Shown here: piece after piece, positions 8,182 to 17,329 of the stretch
Layout: every line of letters starts with the position of its first letter
Position numbering within the stretch: the first letter of the stretch is position 1
NCBI GenBank assembly: GCA_039812375.1
Contig: JBDIAO010000005.1
Span: forward strand, 1 to 64,000
Length of the DNA: 64,000 nt
Source: JAGOME01 sp039812375
GTDB taxonomy: Bacteria > Actinomycetota > Actinomycetes > Actinomycetales > Dermatophilaceae
Direction: 5' to 3'
The notes under the pieces: generated by a model
The model's input: only the letters and a program-made list of their open reading frames with translations
The model's database searches: none
What the model was told of the DNA's origin: nothing
Made by a program: the position numbers and the translations under genes

Positions 8182-8686
8182 GCCGTATGACCCGATGGAG
8201 GGCATCGCGGACCTCGACGCGGCCGTCGGATCTGTCGCGCACGAGGCGGCGCGGCTGCTCGGTGTCCTCCGGGCCCATATCGACGCCACTGACACCGACG
8301 CCGCCCCTGAGGCCGGTCCCACTGACACCGCGGCCGGCCCCACTGACCTCGGTGCTTCCGAGCCGGGCCCAGCCGACCGGTGCTCCCGGTGCGGGGCACC
8401 CTGCCCTCGCTGCGCAGACCCGCAGTCCGAGCCCTCGTCGGAGACAGAGTGCACCTGGTGCCCGCTGTGCCGGACGGTGACGTGGGCGCGCAGTTTGCGC
8501 CCGGAGACCCTGGAGCGGCTCGCCGGACTCGCCACGCTCGCGGCTGCCACGATCGTTGACCTCGCAGCCCAGGCTCGTCGACCGTCCCGCTCGGCTACCG
8601 CTCGTGCCGGCCCAGAGGGCGCTTCGGATTCCCCGCCGCGGGCCCACGCGATCCCCGTCGTCGATGACCCCGAGGAGAGCCCATGA
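8174..8686 (+). CDS. Zn-ribbon-containing hypothetical protein
   Basis: A 170-residue protein with a helical N-terminus, an acidic Pro/Thr/Asp linker (degenerate repeats of PTDT-type units), and a putative zinc ribbon formed by CSRCGAPCPRC and CTWCPLC. A helical segment and a disordered tail follow. The GTG at 8174 was chosen because it lies inside the end of the ATPase gene, removing an unrelated N-terminal extension. The 3' end overlaps the glucokinase start by four bases (ATGA). Its fixed place between ArsA-type ATPase and glucokinase suggests co-regulation, but I know no function. Confidence 0.75.
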   Translation: MAEPYDPMEGIADLDAAVGSVAHEAARLLGVLRAHIDATDTDAAPEAGPTDTAAGPTDLGASEPGPADRCSRCGAPCPRCADPQSEPSSETECTWCPLCRTVTWARSLRPETLERLAGLATLAAATIVDLAAQARRPSRSATARAGPEGASDSPPRAHAIPVVDDPEESP

Positions 8687-9651
8687 CCACCAACACACTC
8701 GCCATCGGGATCGACATCGGCGGCACCAAGGTCGCCGGCGGAGTCGTCGACGAAGCGGGTCGGGTCGTCGTCCGCACCAGACGAGGCACCCCGGACCGCT
8801 CGAAGTCCCCACGGGTCGTCGAAGACACGATCGTCGGGGTCGTCGAGGAGTTGGTCGCTGCGGTCACCGACCCGGTGTCGTCGGTCGGGATCGGAGCAGC
8901 GGGGTTCGTCTCCGCCGACCGCGGCACTGTCGCCTTCGCACCGCACCTGTCGTGGCGGGACGAGCCGCTGCGCGAGCGGCTGGCCACTCGCATCTCGCTA
9001 CCCATCGTCGTGGACAACGACGCGAATGCCGCCTGCTGGGCGGAGTATCGCTTCGGGGTCGCGCAGGGTGAGAGCCACGTCGTCATGGTCAACCTCGGCA
9101 CCGGGATTGGCGGAGCGCTGCTCATCGAGGGCCGGATGATCCGGGGCCGCTACGGCATCACCGGGGAGTTCGGCCACATGCAGGTCGTCCCTGGCGGCCA
9201 GCGATGTGAGTGTGGTAACCGTGGCTGCTGGGAGCAGTACGCATCAGGTAACGCTCTGGTGCGCGAGGCGCGCGGACTCATCTTGACCCACAGCCCCATG
9301 GCCACTGACCTCGCCGAGCGGGTCAGCGGGCGAGCCGAGGACCTCACTGGGCCCACTGTCACCGAGGCTGCGCGTGAGGGGGACGCGACGGCCATTGAGC
9401 TGATCGGGGAGATCGGCTACTGGCTCGGGACCGGCATAGCGAACCTGGCGGCCGCCCTCGACCCGGGTCTGTTCGTCATCGGCGGCGGGGTCTCGGCCGC
9501 CGGCGAGCTGCTGCTAGGCCCTGCGCGAGAGCAGTTCCGGCGCCAGCTCCCCGGGCGAGGTTATCGGCCCGAGGCCCGCATCGAAGCGGCTGCTCTGGGC
9601 AACGAGGCTGGTCTCATCGGTGCGGCGGATCTGTCCCGGACTGATCGCTGA
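8683..9651 (+). CDS. glkA: ROK-family glucokinase
   Basis: GlkA phosphorylates glucose to glucose-6-phosphate in the cytosol and in actinomycetes also takes part in glucose repression. The 322-residue protein has the phosphate-binding loop GIDIGGTKVAGGVVD, the sugar-binding loop VVDNDANAACWAEYRFG, the GTGIGGAL phosphate 2 motif, and the ROK zinc motif CECGNRGCWEQYASG. Length and motif order match the family closely. It is translationally coupled to the upstream Zn-ribbon gene and followed nine bases later by an endonuclease/phosphatase-fold gene. Confidence 0.95.
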   Translation: MTTNTLAIGIDIGGTKVAGGVVDEAGRVVVRTRRGTPDRSKSPRVVEDTIVGVVEELVAAVTDPVSSVGIGAAGFVSADRGTVAFAPHLSWRDEPLRERLATRISLPIVVDNDANAACWAEYRFGVAQGESHVVMVNLGTGIGGALLIEGRMIRGRYGITGEFGHMQVVPGGQRCECGNRGCWEQYASGNALVREARGLILTHSPMATDLAERVSGRAEDLTGPTVTEAAREGDATAIELIGEIGYWLGTGIANLAAALDPGLFVIGGGVSAAGELLLGPAREQFRRQLPGRGYRPEARIEAAALGNEAGLIGAADLSRTDR

Positions 9652-9659
9652 GCAGCTCG

Positions 9660-10484
9660 GTGGCGCTGCTGCGGATCGCTTCGTACAACACCGCGGACTT
9701 CCTCGGTGACCGACAGGCTGCGGTCCGGGTCGTGCGCGCGATCGCGCCGGACATCCTGTGCCTGCAGGAAGTTCCTCGGCGGCTGTTCGCGGCTCGTCGC
9801 GTCGCCACCTTCGCAGCCGAGTGCGCGCTGGTGTGGCCGGCTCGGCACCGGGGGAGCGGGGGCACGACGATCCTGCTCGCGCCGGGCTTGCCGCTGGCCG
9901 CCGCGAGCCATCACCGGCTGGCCACACCCCTGTTCGACCGCACTCGCGGCTATGGCCTGGTCCGCCTCGGCTCTGGCCCGGCAGCCTTGACCGTGGTGAG
10001 CATCCATCTCAGCCTTGAGGCCGGCGAGCGATTGGAGCACACTCGCACGGTACTGGCGAGGCTGCCGGAACTCACCGGCGAGGTGGTAATCGCCGGAGAC
10101 CTCAACGAGACGTCGAGCGGAGCGGCGCACCGCTTGGTCGCCTCCGCGCTGCGGATGGTCAGTCCGACGCTGCCCACCTATCCGAGCCACCGCCCGCAGT
10201 ATGTCCTCGACGTCATCTTCGCCACCAGTGGGGTGAGCGTGCGGCCTCATACCGAGGTGCTGCTCCAGGAGGCCGATCTGTACGCGGCCAGTGATCACCT
10301 GCCCATCTGGATCGACGTCGACGCCGCTCTGTCTGAGGAGGAGGGCGCCCTTTGGGGGCAGGGGTCGACCAGGCTCGACCCGGCTAGACCCGGGCTCCGT
10401 CGTCGTCGTCGCTTGGGTCGCGGTGGGCCGGCATACGCAGAACGAGAAGCAGGAAGCCGCCGACGACCAGGAGTAGGCCACTGA
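9660..10484 (+). CDS. Endonuclease/exonuclease/phosphatase-fold protein
   Basis: A 274-residue member of the EEP (DNase I-like) superfamily. RIASYNTADFL, ILCLQEVPRRL (metal-binding Glu), VIAGDLNETSSG (catalytic Asp-x-Asn) and ASDHLPIWIDVD (catalytic Asp-His) are all present. The substrate could be nucleic acid, a phospholipid or an inositol phosphate and cannot be told from sequence. The fold ends near residue 223. The last 50 residues are Arg/Pro rich and lie over the convergent downstream gene, so they are probably a recent read-through tail. GTG start, nine bases after glkA. Confidence 0.85.
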   Translation: MALLRIASYNTADFLGDRQAAVRVVRAIAPDILCLQEVPRRLFAARRVATFAAECALVWPARHRGSGGTTILLAPGLPLAAASHHRLATPLFDRTRGYGLVRLGSGPAALTVVSIHLSLEAGERLEHTRTVLARLPELTGEVVIAGDLNETSSGAAHRLVASALRMVSPTLPTYPSHRPQYVLDVIFATSGVSVRPHTEVLLQEADLYAASDHLPIWIDVDAALSEEEGALWGQGSTRLDPARPGLRRRRRLGRGGPAYAEREAGSRRRPGVGH

Positions 10485-10911
10485 CGAGCCACCACGTCCG
10501 GTAGAACGGGTTGCCGAAAGTCACCCAGAGGATGATGACCGGACCGACGACGAGCCCGATCACCGCTCCCCAGTAGTGCAGATCCTCACTCGGGGGAAGC
10601 TTCACCTCCCCCGGGGTGAAGCCCTCTGCCTCCTCGTCGTCGAGGATCTCGTCGATGCTCCGGCCCCCTGAGGGCATCCGCCAGCCCGGGTCGAGGCGGG
10701 CGAGCGGATCCGCATCCTGCGGGGGAGCCGCCTCCGGCTGCGTTGGGCTCTCCGGCTGCGCTGGACTCTTCCACTGTGCAGAGGGCATCCCCTTGCCGCC
10801 ACCCAGCGCCGGGTTCGGTGCCGTCCCCGGATCACCGGCCGTCTCGAGCCAGTGCTCGATGATGTCGGCGAACCGCTCGTCGACCTCACGGTCGTCCAGG
10901 TGGTCGGGCAC
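10384..10911 (-). CDS. Conserved actinobacterial membrane protein
   Basis: A 175-residue protein with an acidic, Pro/Gln-rich cytoplasmic N-terminus (about residues 1-110) including the SIDEILDDEEAEGFTP acidic patch. Two closely spaced transmembrane helices follow (HYWGAVIGLVVGPVIILWVTF and WWLVSGLLLVVGGFLLLVL), and the tail is short and Asp-rich. I do not recognise a named family. The 3' end overlaps the tail of the convergent EEP gene by 101 bases. It is divergent from the acyltransferase gene. Confidence 0.75.
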   Translation of the reverse strand: MPDHLDDREVDERFADIIEHWLETAGDPGTAPNPALGGGKGMPSAQWKSPAQPESPTQPEAAPPQDADPLARLDPGWRMPSGGRSIDEILDDEEAEGFTPGEVKLPPSEDLHYWGAVIGLVVGPVIILWVTFGNPFYRTWWLVSGLLLVVGGFLLLVLRMPAHRDPSDDDDGARV

Positions 10912-11071
10912 AGACAGCTCCTCGTGCCAGTGGGGCAGGTTAGGGCGGACCCACGATCAGCGTGGCCCAATCCTGTCATGACGGCCGTGGATTCTCGCTA
11001 TGCCCGCAGGCGCCGACCGGCGGTATGGTGCCTCACGTCCCGGCGATACCGCTCACCCGAAGGATGGTGCA

Positions 11072-11857
11072 GTGTTCTACTGGGTGCTCAAGACGGTCGT
11101 CCTCGGGCCGATCATCAAGCTGCTCTTCCGACCATGGGTAGAGGGTGCGGAGCACGTCCCGGACGAAGGTGCCGCGATCTTCGCGAGCAATCACTTGTCC
11201 TTCTCAGATTCGATCTTCCTTCCCCTGATGGTTTCTCGCCGGGTGACATTCCTGGCAAAGGCCGACTACTTCACCGGAGTGGGCCTGAAAGGCCGGCTCA
11301 CCGCGGCCTTTTTCCGCGGGGCCGGACAACTACCCGTCGACCGTTCCGGGGGCAAGGCCAGTGAGGCCGCCCTGACCAGCGGGCTCAAGGTGCTCCGTCA
11401 TGGCGATCTCCTCGCGCTCTACCCGGAGGGCACCCGTAGTCCCGATGGGCGGCTCTACAAGGGCAAGACAGGTGTTGCCCGGATGGCTCTTGAGGCCGGT
11501 GTCCCGGTCATTCCGGTGGCAATGATCGACACCGACAAGGCACAGCCCACCGGGCAGAAGATCCCCAAGATCATCCGGGTCGGGGTGCGGATCGGCACAC
11601 CGCTGGACTTCTCCCGTTACCAGGGGATGGAAGGCGACCGGTTCGTCCTGCGCTCGATCACCGACGAAGTCATGTATGCCCTCATGGAGCTCTCCGGGCA
11701 GGAGTACGTCGACGTGTACGCCACCTCGATGAAGGAGCGGCTGCTGCGGGCGAAGCGGGCGCGCTCACGGGGGGCGCAGACAGCAGAGCCCGGTCGGATA
11801 GCACGCGAACTCGACGCTGACCACGATGCGCCCGACGACAAGCCCAGAGCGAGCTGA
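11072..11857 (+). CDS. plsC: 1-acyl-sn-glycerol-3-phosphate acyltransferase
   Basis: A 261-residue membrane-associated acyltransferase that would acylate lysophosphatidic acid or a related acceptor in phospholipid synthesis. NHLSFSDSIFLPL provides the family motif in the NHxSxxD form, and YPEGTRSPDGRLYKGKTG provides the glycerophosphate-binding motif. The N-terminal hydrophobic stretch FYWVLKTVVLGPIIKLLF anchors it to the membrane. GTG at 11072 behind CGAAGGAT was chosen because the longer reading frame has no homologous residues. M. tuberculosis Rv2182c occupies the same relative position. Confidence 0.9.
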   Translation: MFYWVLKTVVLGPIIKLLFRPWVEGAEHVPDEGAAIFASNHLSFSDSIFLPLMVSRRVTFLAKADYFTGVGLKGRLTAAFFRGAGQLPVDRSGGKASEAALTSGLKVLRHGDLLALYPEGTRSPDGRLYKGKTGVARMALEAGVPVIPVAMIDTDKAQPTGQKIPKIIRVGVRIGTPLDFSRYQGMEGDRFVLRSITDEVMYALMELSGQEYVDVYATSMKERLLRAKRARSRGAQTAEPGRIARELDADHDAPDDKPRAS

Positions 11858-11898
11858 CCGACATACGGAGCCCGGGGAGGCGGCTGGGAAGGGCAACC

Positions 11899-11904
11899 TA
11901 TCCT
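11899..11904 (+). promoter_or_regulatory. Candidate leaderless -10 element (TATCCT)
   Basis: TATCCT is followed by six bases and the GTG at 11911 of the DAHP synthase gene, with no ribosome site in between. This implies a leaderless mRNA. Confidence 0.5.
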
Positions 11905-11910
11905 GTTGCG

Positions 11911-13266
11911 GTGACGACCACGCCAGACCTGCGCGATGCCCGCCAACGCCTCGCCACCGGCGCCGAGCGACCGGCCGCCCAGCAACCGCAGTGGCCGGAC
12001 GCTGACGCTCTCGGCGCAGCGGTAGCGACCCTGGCTTCCTACCCTCCACTCGTCTTCGCCGGCGAGTGCGACCTGCTGAAGAGCCGAATGGCGGCCGCTG
12101 CCCGGGGTGAGGCGTTCGTCCTGCAGGGTGGGGACTGCGCCGAGACCTTCGCCGGGGCGAGCGCGGACAACATCATGAACCGGGTCAAGACCATCCTGCA
12201 GATGGCGGCCGTGCTCACCTACGGCGCATCGGTTCCGGTCGTCAAGGTGGGACGGATGGCCGGGCAGTACGCCAAGCCTCGGTCCAGCCCCACCGAGACC
12301 CGGGACGGGACGACCCTGGCGACCTACCGCGGTGACATGGTCAACGGTGCCGACTTCACCGAGCAGGACCGCGTCCCAGACCCCCGACGCCTGGTGCGGG
12401 CCTACAACGCGTCCAGCGCGACTCTTAACCTGGTGCGGGCCTTCACCACCGGGGGGTTCGCGGACCTAAGGCACGTCCACGACTGGAACAAGGGGTTTGT
12501 TGCCAGCGCGGCCAACCGCCGCTACGAGAAGCTCGCCCACGACATCGACATGGCGATGCGCTTCATGCACGCCTGCGGGGCAAACTTCGAGGCCATGCGG
12601 ACCACCGAGTTCTTCGCGGCCCACGAGGCACTGCTGCTGGACTACGAGCGTCCGCTGGTGCGGATCGACTCCCGCACCGGGGAGCTCTACTCGACCTCGG
12701 CGCACTTCCTCTGGGTGGGGGAGCGCACCCGCGACCTCGACGGGGCGCACCTGGACTTCATCAGCCGGGTCCGCAACCCAGTCGGGGTCAAGCTCTCCGC
12801 GTCCGCCGACATCGACGACGTGCTGGCCATGATCGACCTCGTCGACCCGCACCGCGAACCGGGCAGACTCACGTTCATCACCCGGATGGGTGCCACCAGG
12901 GTCCGACAGGCGCTGCCGGGGCTGGTGGAGAAGGTGACCGCCTCCGGTGCCCAAGTCACCTGGGTGTGCGATCCGATGCACGGCAACACGTTCTCCTCCG
13001 ACTCGGGCTACAAGACCCGTGACTTCGACGACGTCGTCGATGAGGTTCGTGGCTTCTTCGAAGTGCACCACGCACTGGGAACGATCCCGGGCGGGATCCA
13101 CGTCGAGCTCACCGGCAACGACGTCACCGAGTGCATCGGCGGCTCGGAGGGGATCGTCGACGCTGATCTCAACCGCAACTACGAGACCCTCTGCGATCCG
13201 CGGCTCAACCACCGGCAGAGCCTGGAACTCGCCTTTCTCGTCGCCGAGATCCTCGCCCGGGACTGA
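11911..13266 (+). CDS. aroG: 3-Deoxy-7-phosphoheptulonate (DAHP) synthase, class II
   Basis: This enzyme condenses phosphoenolpyruvate and erythrose-4-phosphate, committing carbon to aromatic amino acids. The 451-residue length and motifs are those of class II enzymes: LQGGDCAETF, VVKVGRMAGQYAKPRS, YRGDMVNG, FLWVGERTR and the metal-binding WVCDPMHGNT (Asp/His). Residue similarity to the M. tuberculosis AroG region is evident, including its placement near a pknL-type kinase. In mycobacteria this protein recruits chorismate mutase; no such partner lies nearby. Leaderless GTG start. Confidence 0.96.
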   Translation: MTTTPDLRDARQRLATGAERPAAQQPQWPDADALGAAVATLASYPPLVFAGECDLLKSRMAAAARGEAFVLQGGDCAETFAGASADNIMNRVKTILQMAAVLTYGASVPVVKVGRMAGQYAKPRSSPTETRDGTTLATYRGDMVNGADFTEQDRVPDPRRLVRAYNASSATLNLVRAFTTGGFADLRHVHDWNKGFVASAANRRYEKLAHDIDMAMRFMHACGANFEAMRTTEFFAAHEALLLDYERPLVRIDSRTGELYSTSAHFLWVGERTRDLDGAHLDFISRVRNPVGVKLSASADIDDVLAMIDLVDPHREPGRLTFITRMGATRVRQALPGLVEKVTASGAQVTWVCDPMHGNTFSSDSGYKTRDFDDVVDEVRGFFEVHHALGTIPGGIHVELTGNDVTECIGGSEGIVDADLNRNYETLCDPRLNHRQSLELAFLVAEILARD

Positions 13267-13311
13267 GCTCATCGCGCTGGGTACCCCGCTGAGTCCACGA
13301 AGAGGTATGCC

Positions 13312-14379
13312 GTGAGCACGTTGTCGTCGCCACCTGCGTCACCACCGTGGGTGGCCGACCTACTCTCCGACACGGTGACCCGACCGACGCTGGGGATGCG
13401 GACCGCCATGGCCGCCGCGGACGTCGGTGACGACGTCTTCGGTGAGGACCCGACGGTGCGTGTGTTGCAGGAGCGCGTGGCCGATCTCCTCGGGCATGAG
13501 GCCGCGCTGTTCGCCCCCACCGGGTCACTGGCCAACCAGCTCGGCATACGCCTGCACGTGGCACCGGGGCAAGAGCTCATCGCGGACTCCCTCGCCCACG
13601 TCCTTCGTGCCGAGCTCGGCGCAGGGGCGGTCTTGTCCGGGATCACCTCCCGAACCTGGAGCAGCGACCACGGCCTACTCGACCCGGCCGGTCCGGCGGG
13701 GTTGATGAGTGTCGGGGGCGGCCCCTACCAGGTGTCCACAGCGCTTGTCGTGGTGGAGAACACCCACAACTTCGGTGGTGGCACGGTCCAGCCGTTGGCC
13801 GCCATCGAGGCGTTGCGTGCCCTCACTGAGTCGGCCGGGGTGGCCATGCACCTCGACGGTGCCCGGTTGTGGAACGCCCATGTGGCCACATCGGTGCCTC
13901 TGGCGGCATACGGGAGGTGCTTCGACACCGTCAGCGTGTGCTTGTCCAAGGGGCTGGGTGCGCCAATCGGTTCGCTCCTGGTCGGCTCGCGGGCCCTCAT
14001 CGACGAGGCTCGGGTGTGGCGCAAGCGCTACGGCGCCGGGATGCGACAGGTCGGGGTGCTCGCGGCGGCCGGGCTGTGGGCCCTGGATCACCACCTCGAG
14101 CGGCTCGCCGATGACCACGCCCGGGCCCATCGGTATGCCGCCGCCGTCGCAGACGTCGCACCGGTTATCGACCCCTCCCGGGTGGAGACCAACATTGTGG
14201 TCCTGGATCTGTCCAGCACCGCATGGACCGCTCCTCAGCTCCTCAACGCGCTGGAAGCCAGGGGGATACGTGGCTATGCCATGGGCCCCCGGCTGGCTCG
14301 CTTCGTGTGGCACCTCGACGTCGATGACGCCGGCACCGACGCGGCGATCCAGGCGACCCGAGAGCTACTCACCAACTGA
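13312..14379 (+). CDS. ltaE: Low-specificity L-threonine aldolase
   Basis: A 355-residue PLP enzyme that cleaves L-threonine to glycine and acetaldehyde. DLLSDTVTRPTLGM opens the fold, and GDDVFGEDPTV, ENTHNFGGG, HLDGARLWNAHVAT (cofactor Asp) and CLSKGLGAPIGSLL (the Schiff-base Lys) follow in the expected order. Its start codon GTG is the final base of a GTATGCCG octamer (13305-13312) behind an AAGAGG ribosome site. Together with DAHP synthase it forms a plus-strand pair; functional linkage is not obvious. Confidence 0.93.
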   Translation: MSTLSSPPASPPWVADLLSDTVTRPTLGMRTAMAAADVGDDVFGEDPTVRVLQERVADLLGHEAALFAPTGSLANQLGIRLHVAPGQELIADSLAHVLRAELGAGAVLSGITSRTWSSDHGLLDPAGPAGLMSVGGGPYQVSTALVVVENTHNFGGGTVQPLAAIEALRALTESAGVAMHLDGARLWNAHVATSVPLAAYGRCFDTVSVCLSKGLGAPIGSLLVGSRALIDEARVWRKRYGAGMRQVGVLAAAGLWALDHHLERLADDHARAHRYAAAVADVAPVIDPSRVETNIVVLDLSSTAWTAPQLLNALEARGIRGYAMGPRLARFVWHLDVDDAGTDAAIQATRELLTN

Positions 14380-14414
14380 GGGCCGGTCGGGGTCGAACCG
14401 GTGCACGATCGGCC

Positions 14415-15338
14415 TCACACGTCGTGGTGGCGGATCTCGCTTGGTGGCTCCTCGCTGGCCAGTGCATCCCCGGGTGGGTGTCCACGGAGTTCGACGAGGT
14501 ACATCGCGGCCACCACGAGCCCGCCGCCGACGAGCATCCGTGAGGTGAGCGACTCCCCGCCGAAGAGCACGGCGAAGAAGGCCGCGAACACCGGTTCCAG
14601 GGCCATGACGAGCGCGGTACGGGTGGCCGACAGGTGCGCCTGGGCCCAGGTCTGCGCCCACAGGGTGAACGCCCCAGCGACGAACGCCATGTAGAGCATC
14701 GACGTCCACCCGCCCGGCGAGGAGGGCAGGGTGATCCCACCGGGCAGGGCTGCGATCAGGCAGAGCAGGGCGATCACGCCGGACTGGACAACGGCCAGCC
14801 CAACCGCGGCATCGACGCTCGACCAGCGGGACAGCGCGAGGATGTGCAGGGCATAGACCACGGCGGCGACCAGGGTCAGGCCCTCGCCGATCCCGACCGA
14901 GAACCCTCGAAGGGACAGGATCCCTAGACCCACCGTGGTCATGAGCACCGCGACCCACATGACCGGAGTGATCCGGTCCTTGAACAGCCAGGCACCGAGC
15001 AGTGGGGTGAAGACGACGTAGGTCCCGGTGATGAAGCCGGACACCGAGGCCGACGTGTGCGCCAAGCCGACCGTTTGCATGATCTGGGCCACCCCGTACA
15101 GGAGGCCGAGGACGACACCGATCCGCAGCTCCCGTCGGCTCAGCCTCAAGGCCTGACGACGGAAGACGATGAACATCCCGATCGCGGCGAGGGTGAACCG
15201 GACGGCGAGGAAGTCCACCGGCGGGACAGTGCGCACGAGGTCACGGATGAGGAAGAACGTCGATCCCCACGTGGCTGTGACGACCACGAGGAGCAGGACG
15301 GCGACCCGGCTGCGGCCGGTCAGCGGGGGGGCAGCCAT
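14415..15338 (-). CDS. EamA/DMT-family transporter
   Basis: A 307-residue polytopic protein with about ten hydrophobic helices arranged as two repeats of the EamA domain. Landmarks are ATWGSTFFLIRDLVRTVPPVDFLAVRF in the first repeat and TALVMALEPVFAAFFAVLFGGE in the second. These transporters export metabolites or amino acids; the substrate is unknown. It starts one base after the stop codon of the Ser/Thr kinase, so the two are one transcription unit and translation is probably coupled. That raises the possibility that the transporter is phosphorylated or regulated with the kinase, which is inference. Confidence 0.88.
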   Translation of the reverse strand: MAAPPLTGRSRVAVLLLVVVTATWGSTFFLIRDLVRTVPPVDFLAVRFTLAAIGMFIVFRRQALRLSRRELRIGVVLGLLYGVAQIMQTVGLAHTSASVSGFITGTYVVFTPLLGAWLFKDRITPVMWVAVLMTTVGLGILSLRGFSVGIGEGLTLVAAVVYALHILALSRWSSVDAAVGLAVVQSGVIALLCLIAALPGGITLPSSPGGWTSMLYMAFVAGAFTLWAQTWAQAHLSATRTALVMALEPVFAAFFAVLFGGESLTSRMLVGGGLVVAAMYLVELRGHPPGDALASEEPPSEIRHHDV

Positions 15339-15339
15339 C

Positions 15340-17250
15340 TCAGACCGTTGTCAAGGTGATCGTGCTGCCTTGCGGCGCCTGGGTACCCCCTGCGGGGCTC
15401 TGGAGTCGGACCGTGCCGAAGATCCCGCCGAGGATGCTCTCCACGCTGACCTTGAACCCAGCGGCCTCAAGCTGGGTCCGAGCGGCGTCGACCTGCTTGC
15501 CGACGACGTTGGGGACGTCGACCAGGGGCGGGCCGTCGGAGACGACAAGAGTGACCTTGTCCCCCTTGAACAGGGTGCCTGAGGCGGGGCTCTGGCGGAT
15601 GACCGAGCCTTTGGCGACGGTCGTCGAGTTCTCGTGGGCACTGGCATCGACCTGCAGGCCGGCCCCCTGCAGTGCGTTCGCCGCTTCGTCGGCGGGCTTG
15701 CCGGTGAAATCGGTGACCTCGATCGGCTGGCGCCCCTTGCTGACCACGAGAGCGACCGGCCCACCAGGCTTCATTGGTGTCCCAGCAGCCGGGTCGGTGG
15801 CGATGACCGAGCCGGCCGGGACGCTTTCGGAGAAGTCCTCGCTCTGCGTCCCGGCACTGAGGTGGCCGTCGGTGAGGGTGGTCAACGCCGTGGCCAGCGG
15901 AAGCCCCGCCAACTCGGGGACGGCATACCGTTCCGGGCCCTTGGAGACCAGGAGGGTGACCGGCCTGCTGCGCCATGTGCTGGCACCCTGTCGGGGGTCG
16001 GAGCCGATGACGATCCCCTTGGCCACGTCCTCGGAGAAGTTCTCCCGTACCCGCGAGGTGAGCCCACTGGCCTCCAGCGCCTTCTGTGCGACGGCGACGG
16101 GCTTGCCGTCGACTGCGGGGATCGTCACCGACTTCCCCGGGCCGACGAAAAAGAACCACACCGTTGTGCCAAAGAGCGCCGCAGACAGCACGACGAGGGC
16201 CCAGGGCCAGATCCGGCGCCGTGGTGACGGGTCTGGCCCTGGGCTTGACGGAGCGCCGGGGGCCAGTGGCGGCACGGCCACGGTCTGGGTCGTGACCGGC
16301 AGGCGCGCGGTGTCCCGCAGGTCCGGGCGGGGCAGCGCACCAGTGCGTTCCGGACTCGGTCCGACGCTCGCGGTGGGGGGGTGATCGAGGAAGGAGTCGG
16401 GCAGCTCCTCGTAGAGTTCGCGCACCGCCTCAGCGAAGACGCCGGCATCAGCGGGTCGCTGGTCGGGGTCACGCGCGGTCGCCGACGCGACGAGGTCATC
16501 CAGGGCCGGGGGGGTGCCGACGAGACGGGAGGACAGGGTCGGGACCCCCTCGTGGACGTGCTGGTAGGCGATGTTGATCGCGGTCTCGCCCTGGAATGCC
16601 TTGGTCCCGGTGAGCATCTCGAAGAGAACCAGGCCGGCGGCATACACATCGGAGCGGGCGTCGGCGATACCGCGCTCCACCTGCTCGGGGGAGAGATACG
16701 AGACAGTGCCCATAAGCATCCCGTCCACCGAGGTGGCGGTGTGCGAGCTCACCGAGCGAGCCAGACCGAAGTCGGCGACTTTGACCATGCCGTCGTCGCG
16801 CAGGATGACGTTCTCCGGCTTGATATCCCGGTGGATCAGCCCGGCCCGGTGCGCCGCGGCGAGCGCGTCGAGGACGGGCTCGATGAAGTCGAGGGCAGCG
16901 CGCGGGGTCAACGCTCCCCTGGCGTCGAGGACCTGGCGCAAGGTCCGGCCGGGGACGTACTCCATGACCAGGAAGACCCGCTCGCCGTCTCGTCCCTGGT
17001 CGTGGACGGCGACGATGTTCGGGTGGGACAGCTGCGCGGCCGAGCGGGCTTCACGTTCGAAGCGGGCGATGAAGGACTCGTCATGGACCAGGTGCGGACG
17101 CATCACCTTCAGGGCCACCTCGCGCTGCAACCGGGTGTCCACCGCGAGGTAGACGCTGGCCATCCCGCCGTCGGCAAGGTGCTCGACGACGCGGTAGCGT
17201 CCGTCGAGCAGTGCGCCGAGCAGGTGGTCGGCCGGGATGGTGGACACCAC
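15340..17250 (-). CDS. Membrane Ser/Thr protein kinase with four PASTA domains
   Basis: A 636-residue transmembrane kinase. The N-terminal kinase domain shows LADGGMASVYLA (glycine loop), the ATP Lys in EVALKVM, HRDIKPENV (catalytic loop), DFGLARSVSSHTATSVDG (activation loop with two Thr, like PknB) and GTVSYLSPEQ. One transmembrane helix (WPWALVVLSAALFGTTVWFFF) follows, then four extracellular PASTA repeats that bind muropeptides. By domain layout it is PknB-like, but it occupies the place of pknL beside aroG and the Rv2175c-type gene; M. tuberculosis PknL lacks PASTA repeats. Tandem GTG codons at 17250 and 17247 are both possible starts. Confidence 0.93.
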   Translation of the reverse strand: MVSTIPADHLLGALLDGRYRVVEHLADGGMASVYLAVDTRLQREVALKVMRPHLVHDESFIARFEREARSAAQLSHPNIVAVHDQGRDGERVFLVMEYVPGRTLRQVLDARGALTPRAALDFIEPVLDALAAAHRAGLIHRDIKPENVILRDDGMVKVADFGLARSVSSHTATSVDGMLMGTVSYLSPEQVERGIADARSDVYAAGLVLFEMLTGTKAFQGETAINIAYQHVHEGVPTLSSRLVGTPPALDDLVASATARDPDQRPADAGVFAEAVRELYEELPDSFLDHPPTASVGPSPERTGALPRPDLRDTARLPVTTQTVAVPPLAPGAPSSPGPDPSPRRRIWPWALVVLSAALFGTTVWFFFVGPGKSVTIPAVDGKPVAVAQKALEASGLTSRVRENFSEDVAKGIVIGSDPRQGASTWRSRPVTLLVSKGPERYAVPELAGLPLATALTTLTDGHLSAGTQSEDFSESVPAGSVIATDPAAGTPMKPGGPVALVVSKGRQPIEVTDFTGKPADEAANALQGAGLQVDASAHENSTTVAKGSVIRQSPASGTLFKGDKVTLVVSDGPPLVDVPNVVGKQVDAARTQLEAAGFKVSVESILGGIFGTVRLQSPAGGTQAPQGSTITLTTV

Positions 17251-17254
17251 AGGA

Positions 17255-17260
17255 ATTGTA
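17255..17260 (-). promoter_or_regulatory. Candidate leaderless -10 element (TACAAT)
   Basis: Read on the minus strand, TACAAT is close to the ideal actinobacterial -10 consensus. It ends only five bases before the first GTG (eight before the second), so transcription of the kinase mRNA should start at the GTG pair. Confidence 0.5.
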
Positions 17261-17329
17261 CGGAGTAACGCCCTCTGTTCCGGTGCTCCGCCGCGCGGGT
17301 GCCGGCCGCAGCTGTGGCACGCTGGCCTC

